Numbered from the stretch's first letter, positions 1-10,958 are shown. The stretch: 64,000 nucleotides of DNA from Massospora cicadina (GCA_022478985.1 JAKSZP010015901.1:62001-126000); one strand, 5' to 3'. The notes: generated from the letters alone by a model not told the origin. Program-made: numbers and translations.

Positions 1-1225
1 CTTTGGATCCCACCCCCAGTACCCACACTCACCTCAGCAGAACTGTTGCGGGGAATTAGTGAAATCTGTGCTGAGATTGCCGAATTGAAATTGGTCAGAT
101 CTGATTTGAGTGGTAATTTGGCTGATGGCCAAAATTTGAATGTCTGTAAAAGCATGAAGAATGAGATATTGGCTGGATCACCTGATGGCTCCAATTCAAT
201 CACTAAACCAGTAGAACAAATATTGGGCATCATTGAAAAGGGTTTGAAGCCCTCTGATAGTAATTTGGGTGTTGCAGCTGATATACTGCCATTGACCGAA
301 CAAACAGTTTAATGACTGAGCGTGGGCGGGTTGGTCATCCTAAACCTGTTCCCAACCAAATGGACCCAACCCTATATGGGGTGGCCTTGGGGGATTCCCA
401 TCGCTCGTCAGCCCAAATGCTATCATGCTAACTGTTGGAAATATAGTCAAGCCCCGGTTTGGACGTTTGAGGTCAAACTGACAGAGAATCAGCCCACCAC
501 CAAATTTTGTGATGTCAGTTCCCAAAGAACAAACTCATCCATTCCTGAACAGTTCGCCAGTTAGGTCAAAATTGTGGGACCCAATCCCATCCTGTTACTA
601 CCCAATTGACCACTATTTAATCAGTTGCATGGCACTGAGAAAATTGTTGGTTGATTTTCTTACTTTTCTTTCTAAATATAAAATTTTATTTAAAAACCAA
701 ATTTTTATTTCCCTTTCTGGCTGCATCCCAGATGGCATTTCCCTGGTGGCCCATCAGCCTGCACTCCATATGGGCTTTACCAGTTCTTTTGGTCACTACG
801 GCCCCCTCCATCATCAATTGGGTTCAGCAAGTCCAATATTTTTGGCTTTACAACCCCGTTATCATGAACTTCCGGCAGCAATACATGGGGATCTTATGGC
901 CTTATGTCCATCAATTGCAAGAAAAAATCCATCTCCTTGCTACCCCCTGTTGAGATGGCCTCATATGCCAAGGATCTCGTCGAACCTATCACAGTAATTC
1001 CACCACCTGTAGATAGACCTACTGGGTTGGGAATGGATTCAGTGTGGTTTGTCGTCAGGATCCTCCTCGCCTTGTTGTTGCACCACCACTTTGTGGTTTC
1101 ACATTTCCTGGCTCCATATCAAGTCATTTGGTCAGCAATGCCTCTGGCATTCTGGCTTGCTTTTTGGGTGCTCACGCATCCTAACTGGCAGGTTGGTCTA
1201 AACTTCTTCTTCTGTTTCCATGACA
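1..1225 (+). repeat. 5' LTR of element A, truncated by window edge
   Basis: Matches 5841-7064 along its whole length with scattered substitutions. The LTR ends at ...CCATGACA, where similarity to the downstream copy stops. Compared with the 3' copy about 145 bp of its start lie outside the window. The first 310 bases keep an open frame (about 88 codons, 46-312) that is also open in the 3' LTR, where it is the C-terminal tail of Pol. It contains a TATA-like box and the start of a hydrophobic ORF. Confidence 0.9.
614..655 (+). promoter_or_regulatory. TATA box and inferred transcript start of element A (5' LTR)
   Basis: TATTTAAT at 614-621 lies 32 bp upstream of GTTGGTTGAT (646-655). The corresponding sites in the 3' LTR are 6453-6460 and about 6485. 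In elements B, C and D the site about 30 bp after the TATA box is complementary to the primer-binding site. Here the match to the site at 1228-1238 is only partial (GGTTGAT), consistent with decay. Confidence 0.55.
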
Positions 1226-1446
1226 TAATCGATCAACCATTATGTACAGCCACTTCCACCTTAGTTTTCAAACTGGGCGCCACAGTGGTTACTATCTACC
1301 ATATGAACTTACAATCAGTTGTGTGCTGTTTGTTGTTTGTTTGGTCACTTTCTGACTTTATGAGAAGCATCCACTCTATTTTGGAAACCTTCTTCAAGCC
1401 ACCCAAGATGTGCAGATTGCATCTCCTCTTACTTCCTCCAGCCTGA
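732..1446 (+). pseudogene. LTR-encoded hydrophobic N-terminal ORF of element A
   Basis: The ATG at 732 lies about 86 nt after the inferred transcript start. The reading starts MAFPWWPISL and needs one frame change near 950 to continue through EMASYAKDLVEPI into a strongly hydrophobic stretch (FVVRILLALLL, then AMPLAFWLAFWVLTH). It crosses the LTR end and the primer site, which it translates as IIDQPL. The 3' LTR encodes the same protein with a few changes (6571-6792 and 6776-6994). The role is unknown. The hydrophobic runs could be membrane segments at the Gag N-terminus, which is inference. Confidence 0.55.
1226..1238 (+). other. Primer-binding site region of element A
   Basis: Directly after the LTR end come TA and then ATCGATCAACC. 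This resembles the TT-AGTCGACCAAC site of elements B and D and sits at the same spacing. It does not begin with the TGG of a tRNA-primed site. The site lies inside an open frame. Confidence 0.5.
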
Positions 1447-2209
1447 AAAAAGATCAAGTATCCCCTCCCAAGAGATCGCCAATCAAGTTCTTGACGCGCT
1501 TGCCAAAGTGCAAATGTGTACAACAATCGCACTCAATGACGCTTCTGTGATATCTCATGCCCAACAAGGGCTCACGTTGTTAGACGCCATGGATGGGGAT
1601 GACCGCCGTGGTGAGAAGTCTTTTGCGTTCTTCCTCACAAGAAGGAGACTCCACCCCCTGATGGCTGTTGTATTGGCCGCCTTGAAACCCCTTGTATCCC
1701 AATCAGACCACTTATTTAGACTGCTCCTTGCCATGGCCAAAGCCCCTAGTTTGGCTTCTTTGATTTCTACCTTTCATGAGCTGGCTCCCATGTTGGGTCT
1801 ATCTATCGATATGCTTCAGGCATTCTTTAGAGCGAGCTTGGATTCAGTTTCCACTCATCACATGGCCTATTCTACCATCCAAGGATCAGTAGATCAAATA
1901 TGTGTCACCGCAACTACTATCAAAGCTTTGCCTCTTCACGTTTCCCAGTATCAGAAGGGGAATTTTATGATAGGATTTTCCAATGAAGATGCAGATGACG
2001 TGCCTTTCACTGAATTATCAGTTGACATGGGTCCCAACCCTGCTGTAACCTCCGAGTCCAAGTTGGCATTTCCAGAGTTAACTATTAATGATTCTGTTCA
2101 AGCCCAGATGGAGGAAATGATTTCACCCACTCTTGTACTTCCAATTTTCGCCCTAGCTAAGAACCCTGACCCTGCCCCATATGCCCGTTATTTCTTCAGT
2201 CGTCCATGA
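1379..2209 (+). pseudogene. Gag-like region of element A
   Basis: One frame stays open for about 275 codons (from around FWKPSSSH to YARYFFSRP) in the position of Gag, between primer site and protease. It includes a helical stretch rich in Leu and Ala (AVVLAALKPLVSQSDHLF, then LRLLLAMAK-type sequence) and an acidic C-terminal part (SNEDADDVPF). I see no CCHC zinc knuckle, as is usual for Tf1-like elements. The Gag assignment rests mainly on position. The protease frame overlaps its end. Confidence 0.55.
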
Positions 2210-2723
2210 GTCAGTCAAATCTTCCAATAAATTGAATTTCGCTTATTTCCTTGTACCTATGAAAATCAGTATCAGTCTGCATCATGTCTCCTTTAAAGCT
2301 CTGGTGGATACTGGAGCAGCGGGGAACTTCATGAGAATTGAGTTGGCACAACAATTAAAACTGGAAATGGATGTGGACTCCTCAGTTATGGTGGCCTCTT
2401 CTGCTTACCAGTCTTTGTATGTTATTCACCAACTGATACACTTCTCAATCCACCAGTATAACTACTGCAATCATTTTTTGGCCATGCCAAACTTAGTGTT
2501 CTCGGTGATCTTAGGTGTGGGATGGTGGCGCTGACAACATGTTAAGATTCATTCAGAGTTTAATACGTTGTCAGTCACCAATGATGATTTGGAGGGAGAG
2601 TTCCCTTTGATCAACACCCTCAAAAAAATACAAGGGACCAGCTCTATCACTAACCTAGTTACTTCCGCGGGCATTCCAGCTGATTTTCCCAAAAGCTTAA
2701 TGTGATATTGGAGAATCTTTGAC
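2181..2723 (+). pseudogene. Retropepsin (aspartic protease) of element A
   Basis: The retroviral-type aspartic protease motif LVDTGAAGNFM is present near 2302-2335 in a 117-codon frame. It is followed by a hydrophobic flap and core region ending VFSVILGVGWWR. The GVxWWR ending also occurs in B and D (GVEWWRK). After a stop at 2532 a frame-shifted linker leads to RT. The enzyme would cut the Gag-Pol polyprotein within the particle. Confidence 0.8.
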
Positions 2724-3493
2724 ATGGAAAAGGCGGATTGCCTGCCAAAGCATACTAGGTATGATTGTGGATTTCGGACAACTGTGGAGTTGGTGAACAT
2801 CAACTGCCCGTTGTATCCCCATACAGCGGAGGAAGAGGTTGCACTCAATACCTGGTTAAATGATATGTTGAAAAAAGGTTGGTTGTTCAAAGAAACTTCA
2901 CCCGTCGCCTCTCCTATCATCTTTGCGAGAAAATTGGATGGATCGCTCCATCCTTGCATGGATTATGGTCACATGAACAAAATAACAGTTACAGATCCCT
3001 ACCCATCGCCTCTGGAGCAGACAATCAGCCAGGCAATCACCAAATCCCATGTGTTCTCAAAACTGGATCTGGTGAACGCTTTCAACCAAATTCGGGTAAT
3101 GGAAGGACAGGAATGGTTGACCACAATCTGGATGAAGCGAGGCATTTTTCAATTTCGCGAAATGCCCTTTGGGCTAAAAAATGCTCCCACTACGTTTCAA
3201 TGGATGATTGACAATGCATTAGGGGATCTCCGGTTCTCTTGTGCTATTGCATACATTGATGATATCCTAGTTTATTCTCCAACTCCTGAACAACATGCTA
3301 TTGACTTATAAGCAGTGGTGGTCACTTTGTATAAAGCAGGGCTGTTCCTCAAAGCTTCCAAATGCGAGTTTTATAAGGAAGAGGTCACATTTCTCAGAAA
3401 CCTGGTTCTTAAAGAAGGTGTCACTATCCCTCCCAACAAATTAGATGCAATCTGAGAATGGCCAACTATGACTACACAGAAGCAACTTTAGAG
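2724..3493 (+). pseudogene. Reverse transcriptase of element A
   Basis: A 195-codon frame carries the Gypsy RT landmarks in order: SPIIFARKLDGSLHPCMDY (fingers), VFSKLDLVNAFNQIRV, MPFGLKNAPTTFQ, and the catalytic box AYIDDILVYS with both aspartates intact. The thumb (LFLKASKCEFYKEEVTF) follows after one in-frame TAA at 3309-3311. Further stops near 3453 and 3489 break the connection to RNase H. Confidence 0.9.
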
Positions 3494-3497
3494 TTAC

Positions 3498-4079
3498 TTG
3501 GGAACTATCATTTTTTTTAAAAAATTTTCCCCAACACTTTCCCAGTTGGCCGCACTGCTCCATCCCCTCACAGGGAAAATTGTACCATTTTGTTGGACCC
3601 CCAAATGCCAGCAGGCGTTTAAATTGATCAAGGAGGTGTTAGTGTCTCTTCCCATTTTGAAACACGCCGATCCCACCAAACTGTATATCATCACATGTGA
3701 TGCTTCGTTGGTAGCAGTGACTGCAGTGTTGCTTCAGGACCACAATGATATTGAACATCCGGTCACTTAAATCTCCTAAAAATTCACAGCTAGGGAGCAG
3801 CCTTGGGCCATTTATGACAAGGAACTGGCTGCTGTTGCATGGGCATTAACTCATTGGCGATACCTGTTGCAAGGTGCTCACCATGAGCTAATGGTTTGCA
3901 TGGATCATCAGGCTCTCTTATATTTCCGCAAACCCCAAAAATTGGCGCACCGGTAGGCCCAAACCTATCAGGATCTGTGCAGTTTTAATTTTAAGTATGA
4001 ATTTGTTAAAGGTGCGCTCAATGTCCTTCCCAATTTCCTAAGCCATAGTCCTGCTCACTGTCCCTCAGAACCTGAGAGA
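3498..4079 (+). pseudogene. RNase H region of element A
   Basis: The RT-RNase H tether is readable (FKLIKEVLVSLPILKHADP), followed by the RNase H start CDASLVAVTAVLLQ and, after stops, YDKELAAVAWALTHWRYLLQ and a HQALLYF block. These are standard RNase H blocks of Gypsy Pol, in at least two frames. It removes the RNA strand during cDNA synthesis. Confidence 0.82.
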
Positions 4080-5168
4080 GTGGATCTTGTTACCATAATT
4101 CCTGCCACTCAGATTCTGTCAATTGTTCCCCCCGTTGTTTCCTCCACCACATTAGCTTCCGACATTCCGTTATTGGCTCAGGTGTTAGCTGGTCAAACGG
4201 TCTGCCCTGAGGGCGTGGAGTTGGTTGAGCAGTTGGCTCACTCGAGTCCCAAACATTCCCTATACTCTTTAGAAGAGGGGCTCATTTACTTCCATTATTG
4301 CGTTTGGGTTCCTCTCTCCTTCCGCCTGGAAGTATTCCATGCACACCATGATCCCCCCCACAGTTGGACACCCCAGTAACAAGAAATGCATCGATCTGAT
4401 CAAGCAAACCTTTAATTGGCCAGGACTGACCAAAGAGGTCCCAGCTTGGATTGCCGATTGTGTTATTTGTGGTAGGGCTAAGTCAGATCACTCCAGAAAG
4501 AATGGCCTCCTAACCCCTTACAGCAGGAGGAAGGTCCATGGACCTCAGTGTCTGTAGATTTTATTGTTGATCTCCCTGTTCTAATGGGTTCACAGCGGTG
4601 ATGATAGTGGTGGATTGCTTTACAAAATTTTCTCTTTTTATCCCTTGCACTTCCACGATTACATCAGAAGGAACTGCCCATCTTTTTGTATGACATGTGT
4701 TTTAATGTTTGGTCTTCCCCAGGAAATCGTTAGTGACTGGAGTACTCAGTTTACCACGCGGTTTTGGAGTGAACTCCTATCAATCCTGAATATAACCCCC
4801 TGTTGATCCACGGCATATCACCCCCAGTCCAACGGTCAGACTGAGCAGGTTAATCAAGTTCTCGAACAGTACCTGCGTTGCTATGCTGTAGCAGCGCAGG
4901 ATACATGGCTGGTGACTTGCCTCTCACTCAATTTTCGTACAATAATGGGATCCACACATCTTCAGGGTTTTACCCTTATGAAGCAATGTTGGGTTATAAC
5001 CCATCGTTTTCAGTCAGAGCATGATTGTGACCTGAGGTTCAAGCTGCCGCGGATCATGCTGCCCATATTTGATCAACTTAAGCTTTAGTATGGGAACACC
5101 TCACTAAAGCCAATAATGACTATAAGCGATTTGAGGATTGTAAGCGCCTTCCAGGTCATGACTTTACA
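4080..5168 (+). pseudogene. Integrase core of element A
   Basis: The N-terminal zinc-binding part is spread over two frames (HAHHD, then a CVICGRAKSD cysteine pair near 4470). The catalytic core is visible as DFIVDLPV near 4555 and EIVSDWSTQFTT near 4726. The QTEQVNQ block near 4840 is readable only after frame changes. The usual SDRG is SDWS, as in the SDW of B and D. Several stops make it non-functional. Confidence 0.82.
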
Positions 5169-6156
5169 GTGGGTACCAACGTCATGCTTGATACCCATCA
5201 TTTGCAAATTCAAACCACTTCAGGCAAGTTTACCAGTAAGCGTCTGGGTCCCCATTTAGTGGAAGAGGTATTGGGCAACGGGGCGTTCTGTCTGAAGCTT
5301 CCCAAAAATTGGAAGCAGCACCCAGTTTTCCATGTTTCCCAGCTGTCGCCCTTCAAGGGTGCAATTCCCACAGACATGGAACCGATTTTCATCAATGATG
5401 GGGAAGAAGCCGAGGTAGAGGCCATCCTGGCATCTTGGAAGTCATGACGTTCAGTCCAATATCTTGTGGCATGGAAAGGATACCCGGCTTACAAAAATAG
5501 TTGGGACAAGGCGGAATTGCGCGAATTGTATGGCCCTGGTTGAAGCTTTCCATGCATCCCACCCCAAGGCTCCCCACCCTCTTCAGAAGATCGCAACAAT
5601 TATGGCTATCAAGTTACCTAAAGCACACAAGAACGTGGCTCTGGCACAGTTTCCCGGTGGGGGTGCCATTCCTTTAGAAAAAGGAAAGGGTAATGTAAGT
5701 CTTGAGGAATGTCTTTTGGCTCTTGATTGGGTCATCTTTCTATTCCCGAATAAAAAGACACCAAAGAGGATGGTGATACCCCTCATCACTCAGGGCGATC
5801 TCGCTCACATAGTAGATGAGAAATGGGTGACAGCCCTTCCGCTTCAGATCCCACCCCCAGTACCCACACTCACCTTGGCAGAACTGTTGTGGGGAATTAG
5901 TGAAATCTGTGCTGAAATTGCTGAATTGAAATTGGTCAGATTGAATCTAAGTGGTAATATGGCTGATGGCCAAAATTCAAATAGCTGTAAAAGCATGAAG
6001 AATGAGATATCAGCCAAAACGCCTGATGGCTCAAATTCAATCACTAAACTAGTAGAACAAATATTGGGCATCATCAACAAGGGTTTGAAGCCCTCTGATA
6101 GCAATTTGGGCGTTGCGGCCAATGTGCTGCCATTGACCGAACAAACAGCTGAATGA
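5169..6156 (+). pseudogene. Integrase C-terminus, chromodomain and LTR-overlapping Pol tail of element A
   Basis: The first frame gives FHVSQLSPFKGAIP and EAEVEAILASW, the usual link from integrase to chromodomain. A frame change gives YLVAWKGYPAYKNSWDKAEL, the chromodomain core with its aromatic residues. A second frame change gives LVEAFHASHP and a long open tail: AIKLPKAHKNVALAQFPGGG, EKGKGNVS (encoded by the polypurine tract and LTR start) and a further 150 or so codons inside the 3' LTR ending LPLTEQTAE. Chromodomains steer integration to marked chromatin. The tail function is unknown, but its HKN box recurs in B, D and J. Confidence 0.8.
5677..5693 (+). other. Polypurine tract of element A
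   Basis: A purine run with the core GAAAAAGGAAAGGG followed by TAA lies directly before the 3' LTR start TGTAAGTC. It is the plus-strand primer site and is translated as part of the Pol tail (EKGKGN). Confidence 0.75.
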
Positions 6157-7064
6157 CTGAGCGTGGGCGGGTTGGTCATCCCAAATCTGTTCCCAACCAA
6201 ATGGACCCATCCCTATATGGGGTGGCCTTGGGGGATTCCCATTGCTCGGTGGCCCAAACGCCATCATGCTAACTGTTGGAAATGTAGTCAAGCCCCAGTT
6301 TGGACGTTTGAGGTCAAACTGACAGAGACTCAGCCCACCACCAAATTTTGTGATGTCAGTTCTCAAAGAACAAACCCATCCATTCCCGAACAATTCGCCA
6401 GTTAGGTCAAAATTTGGGACCCAATTCCTCCTGTTACTACCCAATTGACCACTATTTAATCAGTTGCATGGCACTGAGAAAATTTTTGGTCAAATTTCTT
6501 ACTTTTCTTTCCAAATAAAATTTTTTACTAAAAAACCAAATTTTTATTTCCCTTTCTGACTGCATACCAGATGGCATTTCCCTGGTGGCCCATCAGCCTG
6601 CAATCCGGATGGGCTTTACCAGTTCTTTTAGTCACTATGGCCCCCTCCATCATCAATTGGGTTCAGCAAGTCCAATATTTTTGGCTCCACAACCCCATTA
6701 TCATGAACTTCCGGCAGCAATACATGATGGTCTTATGGCCTTATGTCCATCAATTGAAAGAAAAAATCCATCTTCTTGCTACCCCCTGTTGAGATGGCCT
6801 CATATGCCAAGGATCTCGTCGAACCTATCACAGTAATTCCACTCCCTGTAGCTAAACCTACTGGGTTGGGAATGGGTTCAGTGAGGTTCGTCGTCAGGAT
6901 CCTCCTCACCTTGTTGTTGCACCACCACTTCGTGGCTTCACATTTCCTGGCTCCATATAAAGCCATTTTGTTGGCAATGCCTCTGGCATTCTAACTTGCT
7001 TTTTGGGTGCTCACGCATCCCAACTGACAGGTCAGTCTAAACTTCTTCTGCTGTCCTCATGACA
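5694..7064 (+). repeat. 3' LTR of element A
   Basis: Starts TGTAAGTC after the polypurine tract and ends CATGACA, about 1371 bp. It holds the Pol tail (to 6156), TATTTAAT at 6453-6460, and the second copy of the hydrophobic ORF (MAFPWWPISL from 6571, shifted frame from 6776). That ORF has a stop after AMPLAF here, where the 5' copy reads through. Confidence 0.88.
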
Positions 7065-8789
7065 TACTGGATTCTAATGCTTGAATTCAGCCCTTAGTTT
7101 TTCCAAACTGTATTTTGGCTGAATGAATAGAGCATTATCCTATTTTTCTTTTGTCAAAGCTGATTGAGCATTGACCACTTTGTTTTTTTAGGTTGTCATG
7201 TTTTTCTTTGACTAAAGCTTGATTGGACATTATGCTTTTAATGTCTTAGCCCATTTTGTCTACTTGGGAATATGCAGTTGTTAATTGCATTCTGAGTTCC
7301 CCTAATTTCCTGAGTAATTTCAGTGTTTCTGTCCTGCAATCTCGACAAAACAGTCCAAAGTTTTAAAAATTCCTTGTTGTTTAAGGCATCATCCTCATCC
7401 CCATTTGCGATGATTAATTTTTCTGTATGAGCTCCCCACACTTTGTCAAGATTTTGGATGTAGAAGGTAAAAGATTTGGAGCCTTGGTGACTGGGAAATC
7501 AATCCAAGATGTCCTTGTCAGTAGATTCCATCTCAGTATCACTTTTATGTCTGGGCAAAGCTCCCAGGAATTGGTTACTGGAATCCATTTTAGAGAGTGT
7601 CACTAGTTTTGAGTGAGCACTAGTTGTCAAAATCTTAGGATTGCTCGCTTGAAAATTAGTATCCTGCACGCTTATTTGGGATGAAATCCACCAAATGATC
7701 CTTGATATGGACAGTGGCTTACAGTATATTCACCGTTTGGAAACTCAATAGGCCTAATAAAATAGCCCCACTGCTTCTGGTCAATTTTGGGCGCAATTTT
7801 CCCAGCGTAATCAGGAACTTTTCTGAGGCAGGTTTTTACAAACTGGGGATTCAGTCCTTCCACTTTGTCAACACTTCTCCAAAGAAAGAATTCAGCTAAA
7901 ATCATGAAGAGGATAAAGTAGAATATCTTTTATTATAGGATATATATTTGATAATGGTCATTAGGCCAGGCGCCAGTATTTAAACCTCTAGGGAATCTTC
8001 TGGCCACATTTGAGCAAAAAATTCAGCAGATATTTTAACACCCCAGTTCAGCACTTACACTGATACTGCTAAAACCTTTTCTTAAGTTTATTGGTGGCAA
8101 AATACTATCTAAATTGGAAGGATTTCAGGTACAAAAATTGCGATAAAAGCATGCAAAATTGCATTAGGATCTTCTTGACTTGAGTTTTGTCATACTGCTG
8201 ACAAAATACACCTTATGCGAAATTCTTGCCTCAGTTAAAGTAGATGACATACCCCTAATTGGGACATCAGCAGGACTCTCCCTTGATAGCACTAAGTACT
8301 CCCTTTTGGGCGGTCCATGTGCAAGTGCTATCATGCCGATTATGTGGATCAATATACAAATTTTGCCCTAGGGCAAAAAACTGACTATGTTTTTCATTCG
8401 TCTGATGGTCCACGGGATTTTTAGATGTTAACTTTGGTTCAGTCCCAAACGATTTTATATACAAGTTAAAAGATTGTGTTCCTGATAATTGGGACTAATT
8501 GTCAAATATGATGAATAGGAAATTGGCCATAATAAGTGAGCATATTCAGCCCAAGCGCTTTAATAAAATAATCGATCAAATCGCCATTGAAATATTTGAC
8601 CAAAATTATATAATTGTGATAGGCTTTGAGGTGAGAGTATAGGTGTTAGCTCAAGTGTTGAAAGGATAATTGGCCCAATATGATAGTTGTTGAAGGTTTA
8701 TTTTTGAGTCAACCATCAGAATCTGACAGATATCAAGTTCACCTGGAGCAGAAATCGCATAACAATCTTAAGAGGTTTTAGAAGTTTGA
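7065..8789 (-). other. Unassigned relic between elements A and G
   Basis: No domain can be recognised. The - strand keeps several short open stretches in the direction of element G: 7238-7441 (EITQEIRGTQNAINN, possibly helical), 7672-7905 (KVPDYAGKIAPKIDQKQW) and 8267-8464. They may be decayed Pol or spacer sequence of element G downstream of Gag, but no protease DTG or RT motif is seen. Confidence 0.3.
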
Positions 8790-8810
8790 GATTGAGGCAC
8801 ATGAGGTATG

Positions 8811-8841
8811 TCAGCATAGGGAGTCTCTTTCCCTATGCTGA
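8811..8841. repeat. Perfect 12-bp inverted repeat
   Basis: TCAGCATAGGGA and its exact reverse complement are separated by 7 bases. It lies just after the Gag zinc knuckle of element G (- strand), in a segment reading roughly ESAYGK-TPYADIPH. Element F has SIGQDAPYAD at the same place without the full stem, so the hairpin may be fortuitous. Confidence 0.6.
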
Positions 8842-9237
8842 TTCTTTTTTTTTGACTCATCTGCTTTCTTCTTCCAACATTGTTGTTTCATATGACCAAC
8901 TAATCCGCAGTAACCATAAAGATTCCTTATTAGGTTTAAGTTTGGGTTTAGGAGGCACTGCATGGACATAGGAACGAGGATTAGGAGCAGAAGTTGGATG
9001 CACCACCCTGTTAGGGATCTCCATTAACGCCTCTTTTATGTAGATAATAGACTGGAAATTAGCTTTAAGTAATTTTAAATGAATTAACAGATGAGTATAA
9101 GAAGCAAAAGCACTCATCACAGCCAAAATGGCATCATTTAAAGTAGTACAATCAAATTTAGTGAGAGTCTGGGCATCATGATAAAATTGTTTAGCAAATT
9201 CTTGAATTGATTCTCCTCGTTTAACTTGGATGCTCAT
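8842..9237 (-). pseudogene. Gag core and zinc knuckle of element G
   Basis: The core reads RGESIQEFAKQFYHDAQTL and matches the Gag cores of F (ESVTEYAHLFYHEAQTF), H (SFMDRFYQKLQIL) and I (FADRFYYEAQEV). After a frame change the nucleic-acid-binding knuckle is YGYCGLVGHMKQQCW: the CX2CX4HX4C pattern with the first Cys replaced by Tyr, a one-base G-to-A type change. A basic KKK tail follows. Confidence 0.72.
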
Positions 9238-9902
9238 GAAGGCTTGCTTTTAATTATACAGGATTTGTTCACTTCCGGATTCCTTAATAAGGGCAGTTTT
9301 CACTTGAACCCACGTCTGACAAACCCTAAGGTGAGGGACCATGATTTCTTAATCTAATAGACTTAAACAAGATGTAATATGCCATACTTTTATGTTGATC
9401 AGTCACTCCATCATTCGCTCTACCATAAACAAATAAAAAGGAGTGGATACTTTTCAACTGGCTCATACTTGTCTTCTAAGGTATGTTTGAAAGAGACAGG
9501 CTCATTGCTTAATATGTGAATGCCCAATACCAGGACCAGCTCAGCCTCAGAAGGTTCAGACTTAGGGATATGGACTTGAGTAGGAATTCGGTCAACTTGT
9601 TGACATAAATTGTTAAGATTATTCTTTATGTTATATACCCATTGATAATGTGATTATTTGAAAAAAATTGTTTTAAGTTAGATATTCAAAGAGCATTTCT
9701 TCTTGCTTATTCTCAATTACTTCATACTTAACAGTTAAGTGGTCAATGGTAGTGGATAACATTGCAAACTGAATTTTTGAACTGATTGATTAGCATCGCA
9801 TAGATGATGAGCATTGTCAACACCATAAAATAAATTGGTTAGTGTGTAATCTGGATTAGTTGGTTGGCTTTCCAAAGATAAGAAACATCCCTGTGCTATG
9901 GC

Positions 9903-10914
9903 TCATATTTGGCTTTCTAAAGCTTTCACTCTTGTTACCAATTGATTATGAGCTCCAGAGTCAGGAAACGAAATTATAGGGATGGTTGGACCTGGGGGAC
10001 CTGGGGGCCCTTGAGGACCGTCACGAGCTACCAGCCCAGGGGGGCCCTGTTGGCCTGCAGGTCCCTGAGGACCTCGCTCACCAGTAGGCCCTGGTGCCAC
10101 AGAGGGAGAACTAGGTGGCCCAGGAGGTATAGGAGGACCCATAGGATCAGTTCTACCTTCAAGAATATTATCCACAACTTAGAAGAGTGTTGAAGTATCC
10201 CATCTAATTTAACAAATAGTTACTCATTTTTGGTTTGTAACTGTCCTAGTTGAATTGTAAACTTCTTTTCAAGAGTAGTTATTTAATAATTGGGTAGGTT
10301 CAGTCGCTATAGTAACCTGTTGAGATATTCCTGACCTAAATAACTCACAGCTTCATTTATTAATTTTAACAAGTTGGTTGTGCAATTCATTTACCTCTCT
10401 CCAATTGTTCACTATGGCTTCTCAATTATCATGACCAAAGTTAGAAGAAGTTTCTAAGAAAGAGGATAGTTGAGTATGAAACTGTGGAGCCATAGTCAAC
10501 TGGCGTTAAATCTCCAGATGATGTAGCCCCAAGATATGAAGTAAATGAATGGCGGGATAACATACTGCCTGAGATACTGATCCACTCTGGCCAACCCAAC
10601 TTCAGTATGTTGTAAGACAGCTTGGTTGTATAATTCCATCATGTTAGAGGAAACCTTAGATTATTGTTCTTGATTAGGATGAGCTCCTGGATGAATATAC
10701 CCTTTTATTAAATCTTTAACTGTTTCTGCTACATTGGAAGGATAAAATTAATAATCTGTTTGGTTAGGGCCTTCAATATTTAATTCATAGATGAATGAAA
10801 GTAAAAAATTATTAATATTAGCAGAAGGCACCTCCATCCTGTTGGTATGTACCCATTGCAAAATGCTTATTGATTCCTCTGAAGAGGTACTTTCTTTTCT
10901 AGAATTATTCATTT
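9903..10914 (-). pseudogene. Gag N-terminal region of element G with collagen-like Gly-X-Y segment
   Basis: The start near 10914 reads MNNSRKESTSSEESI, followed by an interrupted helical region. At 9903-10175 there is an unbroken 90-codon frame with a run of Gly-X-Y triplets ([19 protein letters not shown], one ARD break, then [12 protein letters not shown]), followed by a possible coiled coil ([13 protein letters not shown]). The stretch is much more GC-rich than its surroundings and is intact although the neighbouring Gag is broken. Collagen-type triplets can form trimers; a role in Gag multimerisation is inference. Confidence 0.68.
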
Positions 10915-10958
10915 TCAGAGAAAGTATGCTTTAACCCCAGTAGCCTCAAAAAGCAAAC

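Larger units (their letters stand above)
1..7064 (+). mobile_element. Ty3/Gypsy chromodomain element A (5' LTR cut by window start)
   Basis: Two long direct repeats (1-1225 and 5694-7064) flank an internal region holding, in order, Gag-like, retropepsin, reverse transcriptase, RNase H, integrase and chromodomain remnants, which is the Ty3/Gypsy order. Every domain has stops or frameshifts, so the copy is dead. The 3' LTR ends in ...CATGACA and is followed by TACTG, a possible target duplication whose partner lies outside the window. The element belongs with B, C and D, which share the self-priming layout. Confidence 0.93.

Noticed and set aside
904..1446. Possible secreted or membrane host protein (effector-like) ORF of 180 codons
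   Set aside because: It begins inside an LTR and a near-identical reading occurs in the 3' LTR, so it belongs to element A.
1..7064. Complete target duplication for element A
   Set aside because: Only the right flank (TACTG) is in the window, so it cannot be verified.
8811..8841. Hairpin as a terminator, riboswitch or small RNA
   Set aside because: It lies in Gag-linker coding sequence of element G, and the related element F lacks the full stem, so chance is the simpler reading.
9942..10193. 83-codon + strand ORF rich in Arg, Trp and Gly
   Set aside because: It is the opposite-strand shadow of the collagen-like repeat.
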